Below are positions 52,409 through 62,205 of a stretch of DNA of 64,000 bases, piece after piece (the first letter of the stretch is position 1; each line of letters begins with the position of its first letter). The position numbers were made by a program, and so were the translations under genes. The DNA lies in assembly GCA_035622175.1 (NCBI GenBank), contig DASPVV010000016.1, positions 1-64,000 on the forward strand. The letters are read 5' to 3'. The stretch is from JAFAGX01 sp035622175. GTDB lineage: Bacteria > Acidobacteriota > Terriglobia > Terriglobales > Acidobacteriaceae. Below the pieces are notes generated by a model that was given only the letters and a program-made list of their open reading frames with translations, ran no database searches and was not told the DNA's origin.

Positions 52409-54162
52409 CCAAGCGAACCTCGCTCTTGTCCAAATGGGAGGCATACCTCCGTGAACCCTTTCCTATGCTCGTCGGCCTCTCGATGAATCGTATTTTCCAC
52501 GGCAGCAACTCCAGCGAGGAAGAAGATGTGAATCTCAGCATGGGAATTCTGCTGACATTGCTGGCCATTCCCGGTGGGTTCGTCTCGATCTTCCTTTTTG
52601 ATAAGTACGGATCGTTCCTGCAGTGGTTGCGCGGACAGACGAACTTCGACCCCATCGCGGCTGCCTTGCCTGACGAGTACTTTTTCATCGTGCTTTCGAT
52701 GGTCGTGACCGGCGGTGTTGCCGTTTGGTGGTGGGATAGCATTTTTCCCGACCGCAGAGACTTTGCCAACCTTGTGCACCTCCCTCTACCAGCGTCGAAG
52801 ATCTTTCTCGCGAACTCGGTGGCCGTCGTGATCTCGACCGGCGTTTGTGCCATCGATGTCAACGCTGCCTCATCCATCCTGTTTCCAGTCGTTGTCGGAG
52901 GCTCACAGACGCAGCTCAGCTTTGTAGTACGCTTCGCAGGCGTGCACGCGCTGGTGGTGGTTCTGGCTAGCATCTTCAGCTTCTTCGCGGTTTTCGCAAC
53001 CGCCGGGCTGCTTATGCTCCTCCTGCCCTATCACCTCTTTCGCAGGATCTCGCGCTATGTCCGCACTCTGATTGCAACCATGCTCTTGGCTACCCTTGCA
53101 ACCAGTTTTGCCGTTCCCCGCATGATCGAGGGCTTGCCCCGCTCCTTGCACTCTCCCCTACGATTTCTCCCTTCCGCGTGGTTCCTCGGGTTCGGCCAGC
53201 TGCTGCATGGGACATCCGATGGGGCTCTGGCGAGACTCGGACATGTGGCCGTAGCCGCGGTTGCCTCCGCGTGCGCCGTGGCGGCAGCTACCTACACCCT
53301 CGCTTACCGCCGATGCTTCGTTCGCCTTCCCGAGTTAGCGGACACACCGACGGGCAACCTCGGAACACGCAGCTCATCGATTTTCCGCCTGCTGGATCTG
53401 TTCATCTTTCACACCCCATTTCAGCGAGCAGGATATCGGTTTGCTTTGAAAACGCTGTTCCGCAATGAGGTGCATGCTGTGTCCCTGGGTGGATCTTTAG
53501 CTTTGGGGGCGGTCTTTGCCTCGCAGACGCTGTTGTCGGCCCTCAACGAAAAGGGCGTCTCTCCACGTCCAACGGCAGCTGAACTGTCGATCCCCTTGAT
53601 TCTGGGTTACTGCCTGCTGCTTGGAGTTCGTTTCGTCTTTGACATCCCCGCTCATGTTCAAGCCAACTGGATCTTCCGCTTCCTGCTCGACACAAATATC
53701 CACGAAGCCGTCGCTTTGGCCCGCCGCATCATGCTTTGCTTTGTAATGCCGTGGCTATTCTTGGCCGTGCTCCCGCTCTATATTCACTTCTGGTCTTGGA
53801 CGATCGCGTTCTTGCACATCGGCTTTATAACGGTCTGGTTTGTACTGCTGACTGAGGTCTTACTGGTTGGTTTTCGCAAGGTCCCTTTCACCTGCAGGTA
53901 TCCGCCCTTCCGGCCCGCAGCGGTCGTGGCTGTGATCACCTGTGTGCTCGGCTATTTCGCCTTTACAGCCATGACATCGGAGCTAGAGTCCGACGCTCTC
54001 GCAAGTCCCATCGCCGGAGGCTTCTGCTTCGTAATCAGTCTCGCCGTCTGGTACGCAGCCTACCGCATTCGCAGACGTGCGCTAGCGGGCGAGAACCATC
54101 TCATGTTCGAAGCCACGCCGGCCGCGGATTTCGAATTTCTGCACCTTAGCGATAGCGGCTAA
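52405..54162 (+). CDS. 12-TM putative ABC permease
   Basis: The product (585 residues, GTG start at 52405) is hydrophobic, with 12 predicted helices, for example GILLTLLAIPGGFVSIFLF, EYFFIVLSMVVTGGVAVWW, MLLATLATSFAV, LIPLILGYCLLLG-like and IMLCFVMPWLFLAVLPLYI. It begins with a short cytoplasmic head (KWEAYLREPFPMLVGLSMNR). It does not resemble a standard ABC-2 permease in size. Twelve helices suggest a fused pair of six-helix halves. With the ATPase just before it, it should form an exporter whose cargo is unknown. Confidence 0.75.
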   Translation: MTKRTSLLSKWEAYLREPFPMLVGLSMNRIFHGSNSSEEEDVNLSMGILLTLLAIPGGFVSIFLFDKYGSFLQWLRGQTNFDPIAAALPDEYFFIVLSMVVTGGVAVWWWDSIFPDRRDFANLVHLPLPASKIFLANSVAVVISTGVCAIDVNAASSILFPVVVGGSQTQLSFVVRFAGVHALVVVLASIFSFFAVFATAGLLMLLLPYHLFRRISRYVRTLIATMLLATLATSFAVPRMIEGLPRSLHSPLRFLPSAWFLGFGQLLHGTSDGALARLGHVAVAAVASACAVAAATYTLAYRRCFVRLPELADTPTGNLGTRSSSIFRLLDLFIFHTPFQRAGYRFALKTLFRNEVHAVSLGGSLALGAVFASQTLLSALNEKGVSPRPTAAELSIPLILGYCLLLGVRFVFDIPAHVQANWIFRFLLDTNIHEAVALARRIMLCFVMPWLFLAVLPLYIHFWSWTIAFLHIGFITVWFVLLTEVLLVGFRKVPFTCRYPPFRPAAVVAVITCVLGYFAFTAMTSELESDALASPIAGGFCFVISLAVWYAAYRIRRRALAGENHLMFEATPAADFEFLHLSDSG

Positions 54163-54534
54163 GTGCGCAAATTCGTAAATACGGTGTCCGGGGATGGCTG
54201 GGTTCCCGGTAGCCGTCACTTCAGGCCAGTTGGATCAATCAAAATGAGATCTATTTCTCCAGGGTGCAAAGAAAAAGTGCTAACCCCCAAGGATTTTTCC
54301 TCGACACCTCGAGCCATGCCTCCTGGATTTTCGCAAACGGCTTCCACGTTCCAGCGGACTTTCACGCGCCAGGATCTTTGTGCTTTGCCGGCCAGATTAC
54401 GACCTCGAGCCGCTGCTGCCGCGGCGTGAGAAGATACGTCACCGTAATTCCGGTTTACAGTACTACGTGAGCGCTCGATCCTGCTGGCTGCGAGGGCTTC
54501 CATGTCAAAACCCCAGCCCAGTTTCGGCGTTGAC
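54163..54534. other. Intergenic region without a gene
   Basis: The permease and the YVTN propeller genes converge here. No frame has a ribosome site or a family match, and I see no clear terminator. Confidence 0.5.
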
Positions 54535-55587
54535 CTACGGGCGCACGGCCCAGGCAAGGCCATCGGGTTGGTGGCCGGCATTGATCCGACCCGTGACCTC
54601 GAGAGTTCTTGTGTCGATGACCACGACATAGTTGTCGGGGCTGCAAGCCACATAGGCGCGCATGCCATCCGGCTGCATCAGGATACCGGCGGCGCCATGT
54701 CCTACGTTCAGTCTTTTGACCTCGCGGCGAGAACTCGCGTCGAACACCGCGAGACCTCCACCCCCGGACAGGCTGGACACAAATACCAGCTTGCCGTCGG
54801 TTGTGAACTTGAGGCGGTTCGCTCCTTGGACGTTGGCCTGTAGGGTTTGGACCCGCTTTTTCGCAGCCAGGTCGATGACAGAAATCGTGCCGTCCTCTGC
54901 CGCTGCAGACCAGAGCTCCTTTCCATCCGGAGAAACGTCAAACCCTTCCGTTCCAGGGCCAGTCTCAACCACCGTCTCATCCCAATCCGGACGACTACCA
55001 GCTCCGCGCGGTGTACCACCCGGACCGGGGGGCGGAGGTCCAGGAGAGCCTCCCGACGGCCTCGCATTCTCGATGATACTGATCGTTCCGGAGTTCACAT
55101 TCGAGGTGAAGATGTGATCGAGGGTGTTGGAGACGACGATCATGTGGGTCCGGTTCTGCCCGGTGCCGAGCACCCAATCAATCTTGCGAGTGACAGGATC
55201 ATACCGCCCAATCACCTTATTGACTTCAGCCGTAAAATACACTTCTCCTTCGGCAAACGCGAGTCCGTGCGGCCCACGCAAAGCGCCGAGATCGACGGCC
55301 GGCAGGGGTTTTTGCCCGATGAGATCGACGACAGAGATGGTGTTGTAAGCTCCACCGCCGTAATTTGAAATAAACGCGACCTTTCCATCTGTCGAGGCGA
55401 CAACCTCATGCGGATCCGGACCCGCGGGCAGGGTCGTGACCACCTGGAGCGTTGCCGGATCGACGATGGCTAAGTTCTGGTCCCGTTTGGACAAGACCAG
55501 CAATGCCGGGGAAGGCACACTCTGGGCACGAATAGGGATCGTACCCCAGCAGAGTAGCCACATCAGTACCATCATGCGGAAGTTCAC
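54535..55587 (-). CDS. Secreted YVTN-family beta-propeller protein
   Basis: The start is GTG 55587 with AGAGGTGAGC upstream; the frame is open to 55635. A signal peptide (MMVLMWLLCWGTIPIRAQ) is followed by seven-blade-type repeats with LAIVDPATLQVVTTLPAGPD, VSPDGKELWSAAAEDGTI, FTTDGKLVFVSSLSGGG and MQPDGMRAYVACSPDNYVVV. A Gly/Pro-rich loop (GSPGPPPPGPGGTPRGAG) interrupts about the middle. YVTN propellers bind proteins or small molecules at the cell surface. No partner is visible. Confidence 0.85.
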   Translation of the reverse strand: MNFRMMVLMWLLCWGTIPIRAQSVPSPALLVLSKRDQNLAIVDPATLQVVTTLPAGPDPHEVVASTDGKVAFISNYGGGAYNTISVVDLIGQKPLPAVDLGALRGPHGLAFAEGEVYFTAEVNKVIGRYDPVTRKIDWVLGTGQNRTHMIVVSNTLDHIFTSNVNSGTISIIENARPSGGSPGPPPPGPGGTPRGAGSRPDWDETVVETGPGTEGFDVSPDGKELWSAAAEDGTISVIDLAAKKRVQTLQANVQGANRLKFTTDGKLVFVSSLSGGGGLAVFDASSRREVKRLNVGHGAAGILMQPDGMRAYVACSPDNYVVVIDTRTLEVTGRINAGHQPDGLAWAVRP

Positions 55588-56096
55588 GCTCACCTCTTTT
55601 CGGGCCTTGCCCGGGTGCGGATTTTTCTCGGCCACTTTCGCATTTTTGCCTTCCCGCCACCCCGCGCCTTGTGGTGCGGAAGCCGTGCGGGCCGTCCCCT
55701 GCGAAGCGTCCTGCGCAGTTGGCAGACTGCCGGCAAGGGCACTGAAACCCGAAAGGGACGCTCCTGTCTCGATTCAGAATCCTACACCGATCGCGAACAT
55801 TGATTCATCACAATTCGCACATTCCATGCGAGCGGGCCCGATCTCGGGCGATCACAACGAGCGTGCGTGTCGAAGCGCCGCGAACCTGAGTCAATACCTC
55901 GTCCACCATAGCCAGCGCGCAGCCTTACGAACCCGCTCCTTCGACGACAAATGACCGGAGATGTGATTCTTTCCTGAGCATGCCTCTTCTTATCAAATTC
56001 AGATTTGGAAACAACGGAAGTTCTCGGCTGCTGATCCCACTTCATCCGGCTGTTCTTCGACGGTGGGAAAGGCATAGCAGGAACTGACCTGGCTCG
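55588..56096. other. Intergenic region without a gene
   Basis: I find no supported coding frame, repeat or structured RNA in this 509-bp stretch between two minus-strand genes. Confidence 0.5.
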
Positions 56097-59075
56097 CTAT
56101 GGCAGTTTCGCGTATTCGGCTTTCGCTTGTTTCAGGACGGGCACGTCGGGGTCGGCGTCCTTCCAGGCGGCAAAGAAGTCCTGGTAAGCGGCTTTGGCGT
56201 GAGTTGTATCACCTTGCAGGGCGTAGGCGCGCCCCAGGCCGAGGTGCGAAAGATCGTAGGAAACGTCGAAGGGATTGGTGCCGCGATGGTCAAGGATCTT
56301 CTGGTATTCCGTGGCGGCCTTTGCGCCATCTTTCAAACCCAGAAACGCTGCGGCGCGAAGAAAATTGATACTGTAACCTGCCCCGCTGGGGCCCGACCCG
56401 AGTTCGTAGGGTCTGGTAACTTCTAACCGTGCCACGGCCTGCTCCGGCCGATTGTGCTTAAGGGCAGTGAATGCCTGTTCTTCCGGAATCCAGACCTTGT
56501 TGAGCATGGTGTCAGCGGGATATTCCCTCGTCAGCTCATCCGCAAGTTTTTGAGCTTGGGTGTCTCCCAGGAGCGCCAGACACACCATGGCACTGCTGCG
56601 GGTGTCACGATCTTGGGAATAGGCGAGGGCCTCGGAAACTTTCGCGCGTGCTTCGGCTAGGTTGCCCAATTGGGTCTCGCATCCAGCCATGACAAGGCGA
56701 ATTGCTCCTCCAAATTCCTTCAGTCCCAGCCCCTCGGCTGCGGTTGCGCTCTGTCCAAACCCGGCGCGGGCCAGTTGCTCCCTGCCTGAACTGCAGGCGG
56801 CGGCGCCCTGGAAGAGCAAGAGGATTACCTGGTCCACGGTTCCGGGAGACAGATCCACTTCATGCTGCTGAGCAGCCTCATCGCCGCGAATGAGCGCGAG
56901 CTCGAAGAGTGTAAAGTGAACGGAATGGCCCAATTTCTGCGCGACGGCGCGTTCCGCCAGCGCTCGCGCTTCATCGAAACGATTCAGCCGCAGATAAGCG
57001 TTGGCCGCATTCTGGTAGGCATACCCGTCCTGTGGATCAATTTGCATGACGGTTATGGCCTCGGCGAGCGACTTCTCCTGCTGCCCGATCGTCTGGTAGC
57101 GTATAGCGAGGTTGTTGAGCGGAACGATGTCGCGCGGGTAGATTCGTGTCCATTGCTCGTAAATCTCGATCGACTTTTCCAACTCCCGCGTAACGGTGTC
57201 GTAGTAATGCGTCGAGATATAGAATCTCTCACGCTCGCTTACTCTCTCCTTCAAGTCAAAAGCTCGCTTGAGGTAAGTTTCAGCCAGTTCGCCCTGCGTC
57301 AGGTTGTTGTAAACAATACCCAGTGTGGCGTTCGCCAGAGCAAAATTTGGATCGAGTTCAACGGCGCGCTTGAGATCAGGGACAGCCTTCTCATCCTCGA
57401 TCTTCATGTGCTCGGCTTGCCCGAGGCTGAAAGCCTGCAAGGCCTCGAGCGACGAGGTTGTGGCCTGTTCGAGCGGCGTGGCAAATTTCTCGACCGAGCC
57501 GATGGACTCGCCCAGTTTTTCCCGCAACTGAGAAGCGGCCCGGTCGAGCGCTTTCAGGACCTGCTCCTTGCTTTCAGCTTCGATCTCTTGGCGTGCCAGA
57601 ACATCACCGGTTTGAGCATTGACCGCTGATAGGGTGATCACATAATGAGTCCCCAGGCTAGCGATCGAACCGGTGAGCATAGCCTTTACGCCCTCGCGGA
57701 GACAGATTTCGCGCGCGATGTCGTTGGTTAGCCGTTCCTCAGGCGGCCGGCCCATAAAGGCCAGCGCTTGCTTAATCCGGGATTCCGCTAAGAGGTTTAA
57801 ATAAGGAGATTGCTCCAGTTGCACCGCCAAGGCCTGCTTGAGCGTGCCGTCAAAGACCGCATCGCCCGTGGTGTTAACGAAATCCGCCAAGAGAATCGAG
57901 TCCTTCCCCGTCAGCGGGTGCGGGCGAAGGTGATAACCATAGACAACTCCGCCCACAATGGCGAGAACCACCACGACGGCTCCGATCAGAGCCAGCCGGA
58001 GTTTTCGAGCGGGCGCGAGCACAGTTGGGGGACTTGCAGGAGCCGTTACGGGTGCGGAGGAGGCGGCAGTGGCGGACCCGGAAGCAGGCGCCGTCACCGC
58101 CGAATCGCCGGGAATTGTTGCGGCAAGCGAGGCAGGAGGCGCGGTGGTACCGCGAACCGTAACTGGTGATTCATCTGCCGCGGCGACAATCTGCCGGCTG
58201 GAGTCGGTATCACGCTTCAACCGCTGTAGCTCAGCGCGCATTTCAGATGCGTGCTGGTAGCGCAGTTCGCGGTCCTTCTCCAGCGCGCGATTGATGATGC
58301 GCTCTAACTCGGCGGGCACATCTGGATTCAAACGGACGGGAGAGACGGGCGCCCGGTTAAGAATCGATTCGAAGATTATGGCGGAAGTCTCGCCGCGGAA
58401 GGGCACGGTACCAGTCGCCATCTCGTAGAGTACGGCACCAAACGAGAACAGATCCGTGCGCGAGTCAAGCTCTTTGCCGCGAGCCTGCTCCGGCGACATA
58501 TAGGCAACCGTCCCGACGGCAGTGCCCGGACTGGTCAGGTGCTCGATGCTGTCGGCTACCGTCGCGCCTGCTGTGACACCGCTGTCTGGTGTTCCAGCAG
58601 AGCCGGAGACCACCTTGGCTAGCCCGAAATCCAAGATTTTCGCGTGTCCGCGTTTGGTAACAAAAATGTTGGCAGGTTTGATGTCGCGGTGAACGATGCC
58701 GGCACTGTGAGCAGCGTCCAGCGCATCGGCGATCTCGATGCCGAGCGAGAGCAGCATATCCAGGTCGACGGGATGAGCGCCGATGCGATACTTCAAGGTC
58801 ACGCCATCGAGGAACTCCATCACAATGTAGGCATGGCCTTTTTCTTCCCCGATGTCGTAAATCGTGCAGATATTTGGATGATTCAGCGCCGAAGCCGCCT
58901 TGGCTTCCCGGCGAAACCGTTCCAGTGCCTGACTATCCTGGGCCACGTCTTCCGGCAGAAACTTGAGCGCTACAAAGCGATTGAGGCGCGTGTCTTCAGC
59001 TTTGTAGACGACGCCCATGCCACCGCCGCCCAGTTTCTCGACAATGCGGTAGTGCGAGATGATCTTGCCAATCAT
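56097..59075 (-). CDS. Membrane Ser/Thr protein kinase with extracytoplasmic TPR domain
   Basis: A Hanks-type kinase domain: glycine loop KLGGGGMGVV (14-23), Lys38 (VALKF), catalytic loop HRDIKPAN with Asp131, DFG at 149-151 and GTVAYMSPEQ. A Pro/Ala/Ser linker (about 300-357) leads to one TM helix (LRLALIGAVVVVLAIVGGVVYG, about 359-380). The outside part (~600 residues) starts with an adenylate-cyclase-like/TolB-type helix segment (LADFVNTTGDAVFDGTLKQAL) and then TPRs (LDPNFALANATLGIVYNNL, YPRDIVPLNNLAIRYQTIGQ). The kinase half closely resembles that of the gene at 22958. The ligand of the TPRs is unknown. Confidence 0.9.
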   Translation of the reverse strand: MIGKIISHYRIVEKLGGGGMGVVYKAEDTRLNRFVALKFLPEDVAQDSQALERFRREAKAASALNHPNICTIYDIGEEKGHAYIVMEFLDGVTLKYRIGAHPVDLDMLLSLGIEIADALDAAHSAGIVHRDIKPANIFVTKRGHAKILDFGLAKVVSGSAGTPDSGVTAGATVADSIEHLTSPGTAVGTVAYMSPEQARGKELDSRTDLFSFGAVLYEMATGTVPFRGETSAIIFESILNRAPVSPVRLNPDVPAELERIINRALEKDRELRYQHASEMRAELQRLKRDTDSSRQIVAAADESPVTVRGTTAPPASLAATIPGDSAVTAPASGSATAASSAPVTAPASPPTVLAPARKLRLALIGAVVVVLAIVGGVVYGYHLRPHPLTGKDSILLADFVNTTGDAVFDGTLKQALAVQLEQSPYLNLLAESRIKQALAFMGRPPEERLTNDIAREICLREGVKAMLTGSIASLGTHYVITLSAVNAQTGDVLARQEIEAESKEQVLKALDRAASQLREKLGESIGSVEKFATPLEQATTSSLEALQAFSLGQAEHMKIEDEKAVPDLKRAVELDPNFALANATLGIVYNNLTQGELAETYLKRAFDLKERVSERERFYISTHYYDTVTRELEKSIEIYEQWTRIYPRDIVPLNNLAIRYQTIGQQEKSLAEAITVMQIDPQDGYAYQNAANAYLRLNRFDEARALAERAVAQKLGHSVHFTLFELALIRGDEAAQQHEVDLSPGTVDQVILLLFQGAAACSSGREQLARAGFGQSATAAEGLGLKEFGGAIRLVMAGCETQLGNLAEARAKVSEALAYSQDRDTRSSAMVCLALLGDTQAQKLADELTREYPADTMLNKVWIPEEQAFTALKHNRPEQAVARLEVTRPYELGSGPSGAGYSINFLRAAAFLGLKDGAKAATEYQKILDHRGTNPFDVSYDLSHLGLGRAYALQGDTTHAKAAYQDFFAAWKDADPDVPVLKQAKAEYAKLP

Positions 59076-59643
59076 TGATTCGACGCCATGGTATGCGCGA
59101 CACTAGGGCAAGTCAATCGACCAACGAATTGAGCTTGCACACTGTTGCCCGAGGCGAACGGTCTGGAGATGAGTATGAGCGTCAATTTTTCTGGCGCACC
59201 TGAATTGCAACTCTACCGCAAAGCAGATTCTTGGGTCTGCCCCCGAAAGCTGTCTCGGTTAGGATCGAGCATTCGGATCCTGAACTGCAGGAAGAGATCG
59301 TGGTTAAGAAAATCGACGGAAGCGAAGAGAAGGTTGTCTTCAACTGAGAACTTCGGGGCGCAACAGGGTTGGTCTGCACGACAACAGTTTTTCCATTCGC
59401 TGGCACTCAAACGAAACAACTTTGCTCACAAAATGAGCACCAAAGTCGAAACTTGGCAGTCTTACTGACGAACCTGGGCTAGGACGATTAGGACCGACCC
59501 GGCCAGCGTGCCACCAAGAGCCAACTTACGCCAGTTGACACGGATACACGAGCAGCTGCCTATCAAGTGGTTTTCACACTTGCAAAAAGTGCAACGGCCT
59601 TCGTGGAAGATGCCATAGAGTGTGCCAGCCCCCAACCCTCCTG
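59076..59643. other. Region with the kinase promoter and no clear gene
   Basis: The promoter of the kinase gene lies at 59088-59116. A 62-residue frame (59462-59650, minus) is a weak candidate gene. Other frames lack support. Confidence 0.5.
59088..59116 (-). promoter_or_regulatory. Promoter of the second Ser/Thr kinase gene
   Basis: On the minus strand, TTGACT (59116-59111) and TACCAT (59093-59088) are 17 bp apart. TACCAT ends 12 bp before ATG 59075, giving a leader of about 6 nt and explaining why no ribosome site is present. The same boxes precede the kinase gene at 22958. Confidence 0.5.
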
Positions 59644-59650
59644 CTACCAC
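59462..59650 (-). CDS. Possible small Cys-rich membrane protein
   Basis: A 62-residue frame starts at GTG 59650 inside the stop of the propeller gene. It has four Cys in RCTFCKCENHLIGSCSC plus one TM helix (LALGGTLAGSVLIVLAQV). Translation coupling to the upstream gene is possible. No relative is known to me, and no ribosome site is clear. Confidence 0.25.
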   Translation of the reverse strand: MVAGGLGAGTLYGIFHEGRCTFCKCENHLIGSCSCIRVNWRKLALGGTLAGSVLIVLAQVRQ

Positions 59651-62205
59651 CTAACGGGACTGACGGCCACCGTGTTAGGAACCCTTCCCGTTGCAAGTTT
59701 GGTAATCAGGGCGGGCTTGTTGGTGCCAAGAACATCGGCGTCGAGGACGGCAAGGGCATCCTCGCCGTTCTGCGGAACGTAAACCAGCTTCCCATCTGCC
59801 GACACGGCGATGCCGTTATACGCCCCCAAAGCGGACCTCCCCGAAATTACATTCGCGCCCAGAAAAGCATAATTTTGGGAGCCTCGATCAAAATTAAACA
59901 TCTCGACCGTGTTGTTGCTGTTATCGAAAGCAAACAGCTTATTGCCCAACACTTCATAGCTGTACAGAAACAGGTTCGCAATGCCTTGGGTAGGCACGGG
60001 ATCGATGGTCGCAATCAAAGCGGGCTTAAGCGGGTCGGCGCTGATGTCGAAGACAGCGATTCCGCCATGGTTGGTATTGAGCAGAAGGCTTCCGCCATCT
60101 GCCGTCACGGTGACCTGATACTGAATTGAGTAAACCCCCAGGGTATCCATGGAGAACGTTGTAGTACTGCCTTTTGCGATGTCGAAGATCGTAAGTGAGG
60201 GACTGCTGCTTTGTAAGAACACGTAGACAAAGCGCCCGTCGGGCGTCGCCCCCGCGCTGCCGGTGTAAGCACCGAATCCAGGAGGAGCAGCCGTATAAGT
60301 GTTGACGATTTCGTTGAACGTCGGGGAAGAGGGGTTGGCATCAATCTGTAACAAATCGATAATAGGGCAGCCTTGTTGACATCCATCAGTGGTAAAAGTT
60401 GCCGCGTAAACCACTGGTGATCCCGAGGAGGTAGATTTCGAAACGAGGAGCCCGCCCTGATATAAAGCTCCACCCTGTGGGGGAACTATAACTTTCCCTA
60501 CTTTATTCGTTTGCAAATTGAAGCAAGCGATTTGCCACAGGGTCCCCAACACTACATACACGTGCACTCCATCGGGTGCGAACGCCAAAGTTCCCGGCTC
60601 GTGGCCGACTTGGAATGTCTTCATGATTCCGCTCTTGAGCAAGATTGAAATCGCATTTTCCGACATATCGGCGACTACGACTTGCTGGTGCGGCTGGAAC
60701 GCTGGATTAGGCGAAATCTTAAGGTGACCGGCCAGCAAGCCACTTTGTTGCTGTTGCGCCACCGGTGCGTTGGCATTCTGATTCGTAACAATCACGTCTA
60801 AGCCGTCGCCAGCCGGCGCGTTTCGTGGCACCCTTACCTCCAAACTCGTGTCTGTAATCTTGTCAGCGCGAATAGGTACCATGGCTCCAAAACGTACGAA
60901 CGAGTCGAGTCCGAAGTTCGATCCCGTCACACTCAGCGTGCCCGACTGATCGTTAACCAGGCTACCGTGGACGGCTGCGACTACCGGCGCGCTAGGCGGC
61001 GGTACCGTCTCTACCGCAGCGATGGTTACGTTGTGGAGGTAAGGGCCGAGTGTCTTCTCCAGTCGAAGTTGGCTGAGAATCGCCTTTTGCGGATCGGTCA
61101 GCATGGCGGCCGTATCCAAGATGTACGTGTCGGGTCGGGGAGCAACGGTCTGCAACGCCATCGCTATTAATCTTGTACCGTCGCCATTGAGGGCGATCGA
61201 GATGGGCAAGAATCCGTTCTGCGAGAGTTCGACCTCCGCGCCGGCAATGAGCTGCCCAAACGTGGGAGAACCGGACCGCAGATCCATCACTTCGGCCTCA
61301 ATTCCGCCATTTCCGTCGCCGCTGACCAGGTAGCCAAAAACCCCGTTCGGCGTCAGTGCCGGGGTGACAGCGATCAAGTAAGGAGCTGTGGGAACTGAGA
61401 TATTCGCTACAAGTGTGTCGTTGTTAGTATCGATCAGTAACACGCTTGAGCTTTGCAGCATGAGTACGAACTTTCCATCGGGAGTGGCAGCCGTATCTCC
61501 CGCCAGCAATGTATTGTTGTACAAATCCTGGGGGACGGGGATCCCGGTAGCGCAAAAGGTGGTCAAATCCACCACCGCGACTGCACTCTTGCTGGAGAAA
61601 TTTTCGCTCGTATTGATGTAGGCCTTATTGTTTGCAACTACTACCGAGCTAAGGACGACAAGGGAAGATGGACCCACAATCCCATTGAGATCGACGTGCT
61701 GAATGACTCTAAAATCCGAAGTGCGGATCACATCGAGCGTACCTCCCTCGGTAGGAAGCAGCAGCAGTTTGCCGTCAGGAGTCAGCGCAGATGTGTGATT
61801 CTCATTGGCCCACACGCCATAATCCATGCGATCGATTTCCCGTCCAATCGTGAAATCCACAGCCGAGGCGTAGGGGAGATCCAAGTTAGGAAAATAGCCA
61901 ATACGGTGGTTCGGGGACACTACCAGTTGGAATGGATTTGCCCCGGCACCGAAGGATTCGACAAATGAATTGTCCGCCAGGTTGTAGACATTCACCGTTC
62001 CATCTACCGAAGTCACGATGTACCGTTCTTCGGCCCGTGAGAAAGTGGACAAGGTTACGAACAGCGAGCAGAAAAGCACGGCCCTCAACCAGGTGGAGCT
62101 CCAAGACGAAGACTTCGATACCGGCATCTGTCCTACGTCAGCGGAAATGGGACAGTTTGAGGTGAAGATCTTTTTCCCGCCATCAAGTTTCCCTATGCCT
62201 GCCAT
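59644..62205 (-). CDS. Large secreted beta-propeller protein with IPT/TIG domain
   Basis: The start ATG 62205 has GAGGATG upstream; the frame extends six codons further. The signal region is unusually long (charged start then WLRAVLFCSLFVTLSTFSRA, about 43-62). Two propeller-like blocks (about 65-400 and 530-853) are built of YVTN/NHL-like strands such as ALTPDGKLLLLPTEGGTLDV and FAPDGVHVYVVLG. Between them an IPT/TIG-like immunoglobulin domain (about 420-500: VAAVHGSLVNDQSGTLSVTG, SNFGLDSFVRFG) sits. The second half ends with a YVTN-type blade (NGIAVSADGKLVYVPQNGE). Extracellular, function unknown. Confidence 0.78.
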   Translation of the reverse strand: MAGIGKLDGGKKIFTSNCPISADVGQMPVSKSSSWSSTWLRAVLFCSLFVTLSTFSRAEERYIVTSVDGTVNVYNLADNSFVESFGAGANPFQLVVSPNHRIGYFPNLDLPYASAVDFTIGREIDRMDYGVWANENHTSALTPDGKLLLLPTEGGTLDVIRTSDFRVIQHVDLNGIVGPSSLVVLSSVVVANNKAYINTSENFSSKSAVAVVDLTTFCATGIPVPQDLYNNTLLAGDTAATPDGKFVLMLQSSSVLLIDTNNDTLVANISVPTAPYLIAVTPALTPNGVFGYLVSGDGNGGIEAEVMDLRSGSPTFGQLIAGAEVELSQNGFLPISIALNGDGTRLIAMALQTVAPRPDTYILDTAAMLTDPQKAILSQLRLEKTLGPYLHNVTIAAVETVPPPSAPVVAAVHGSLVNDQSGTLSVTGSNFGLDSFVRFGAMVPIRADKITDTSLEVRVPRNAPAGDGLDVIVTNQNANAPVAQQQQSGLLAGHLKISPNPAFQPHQQVVVADMSENAISILLKSGIMKTFQVGHEPGTLAFAPDGVHVYVVLGTLWQIACFNLQTNKVGKVIVPPQGGALYQGGLLVSKSTSSGSPVVYAATFTTDGCQQGCPIIDLLQIDANPSSPTFNEIVNTYTAAPPGFGAYTGSAGATPDGRFVYVFLQSSSPSLTIFDIAKGSTTTFSMDTLGVYSIQYQVTVTADGGSLLLNTNHGGIAVFDISADPLKPALIATIDPVPTQGIANLFLYSYEVLGNKLFAFDNSNNTVEMFNFDRGSQNYAFLGANVISGRSALGAYNGIAVSADGKLVYVPQNGEDALAVLDADVLGTNKPALITKLATGRVPNTVAVSPVRW

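Noticed and set aside
55782..56075. 97-residue minus-strand frame
   Set aside because: No start signal, no hydrophobic or domain pattern, and a composition like random translation.
59145..59468. 107-residue plus-strand frame and overlapping minus-strand frames of 68-74 residues
   Set aside because: No ribosome site and no recognisable domain; none is preferred over another.
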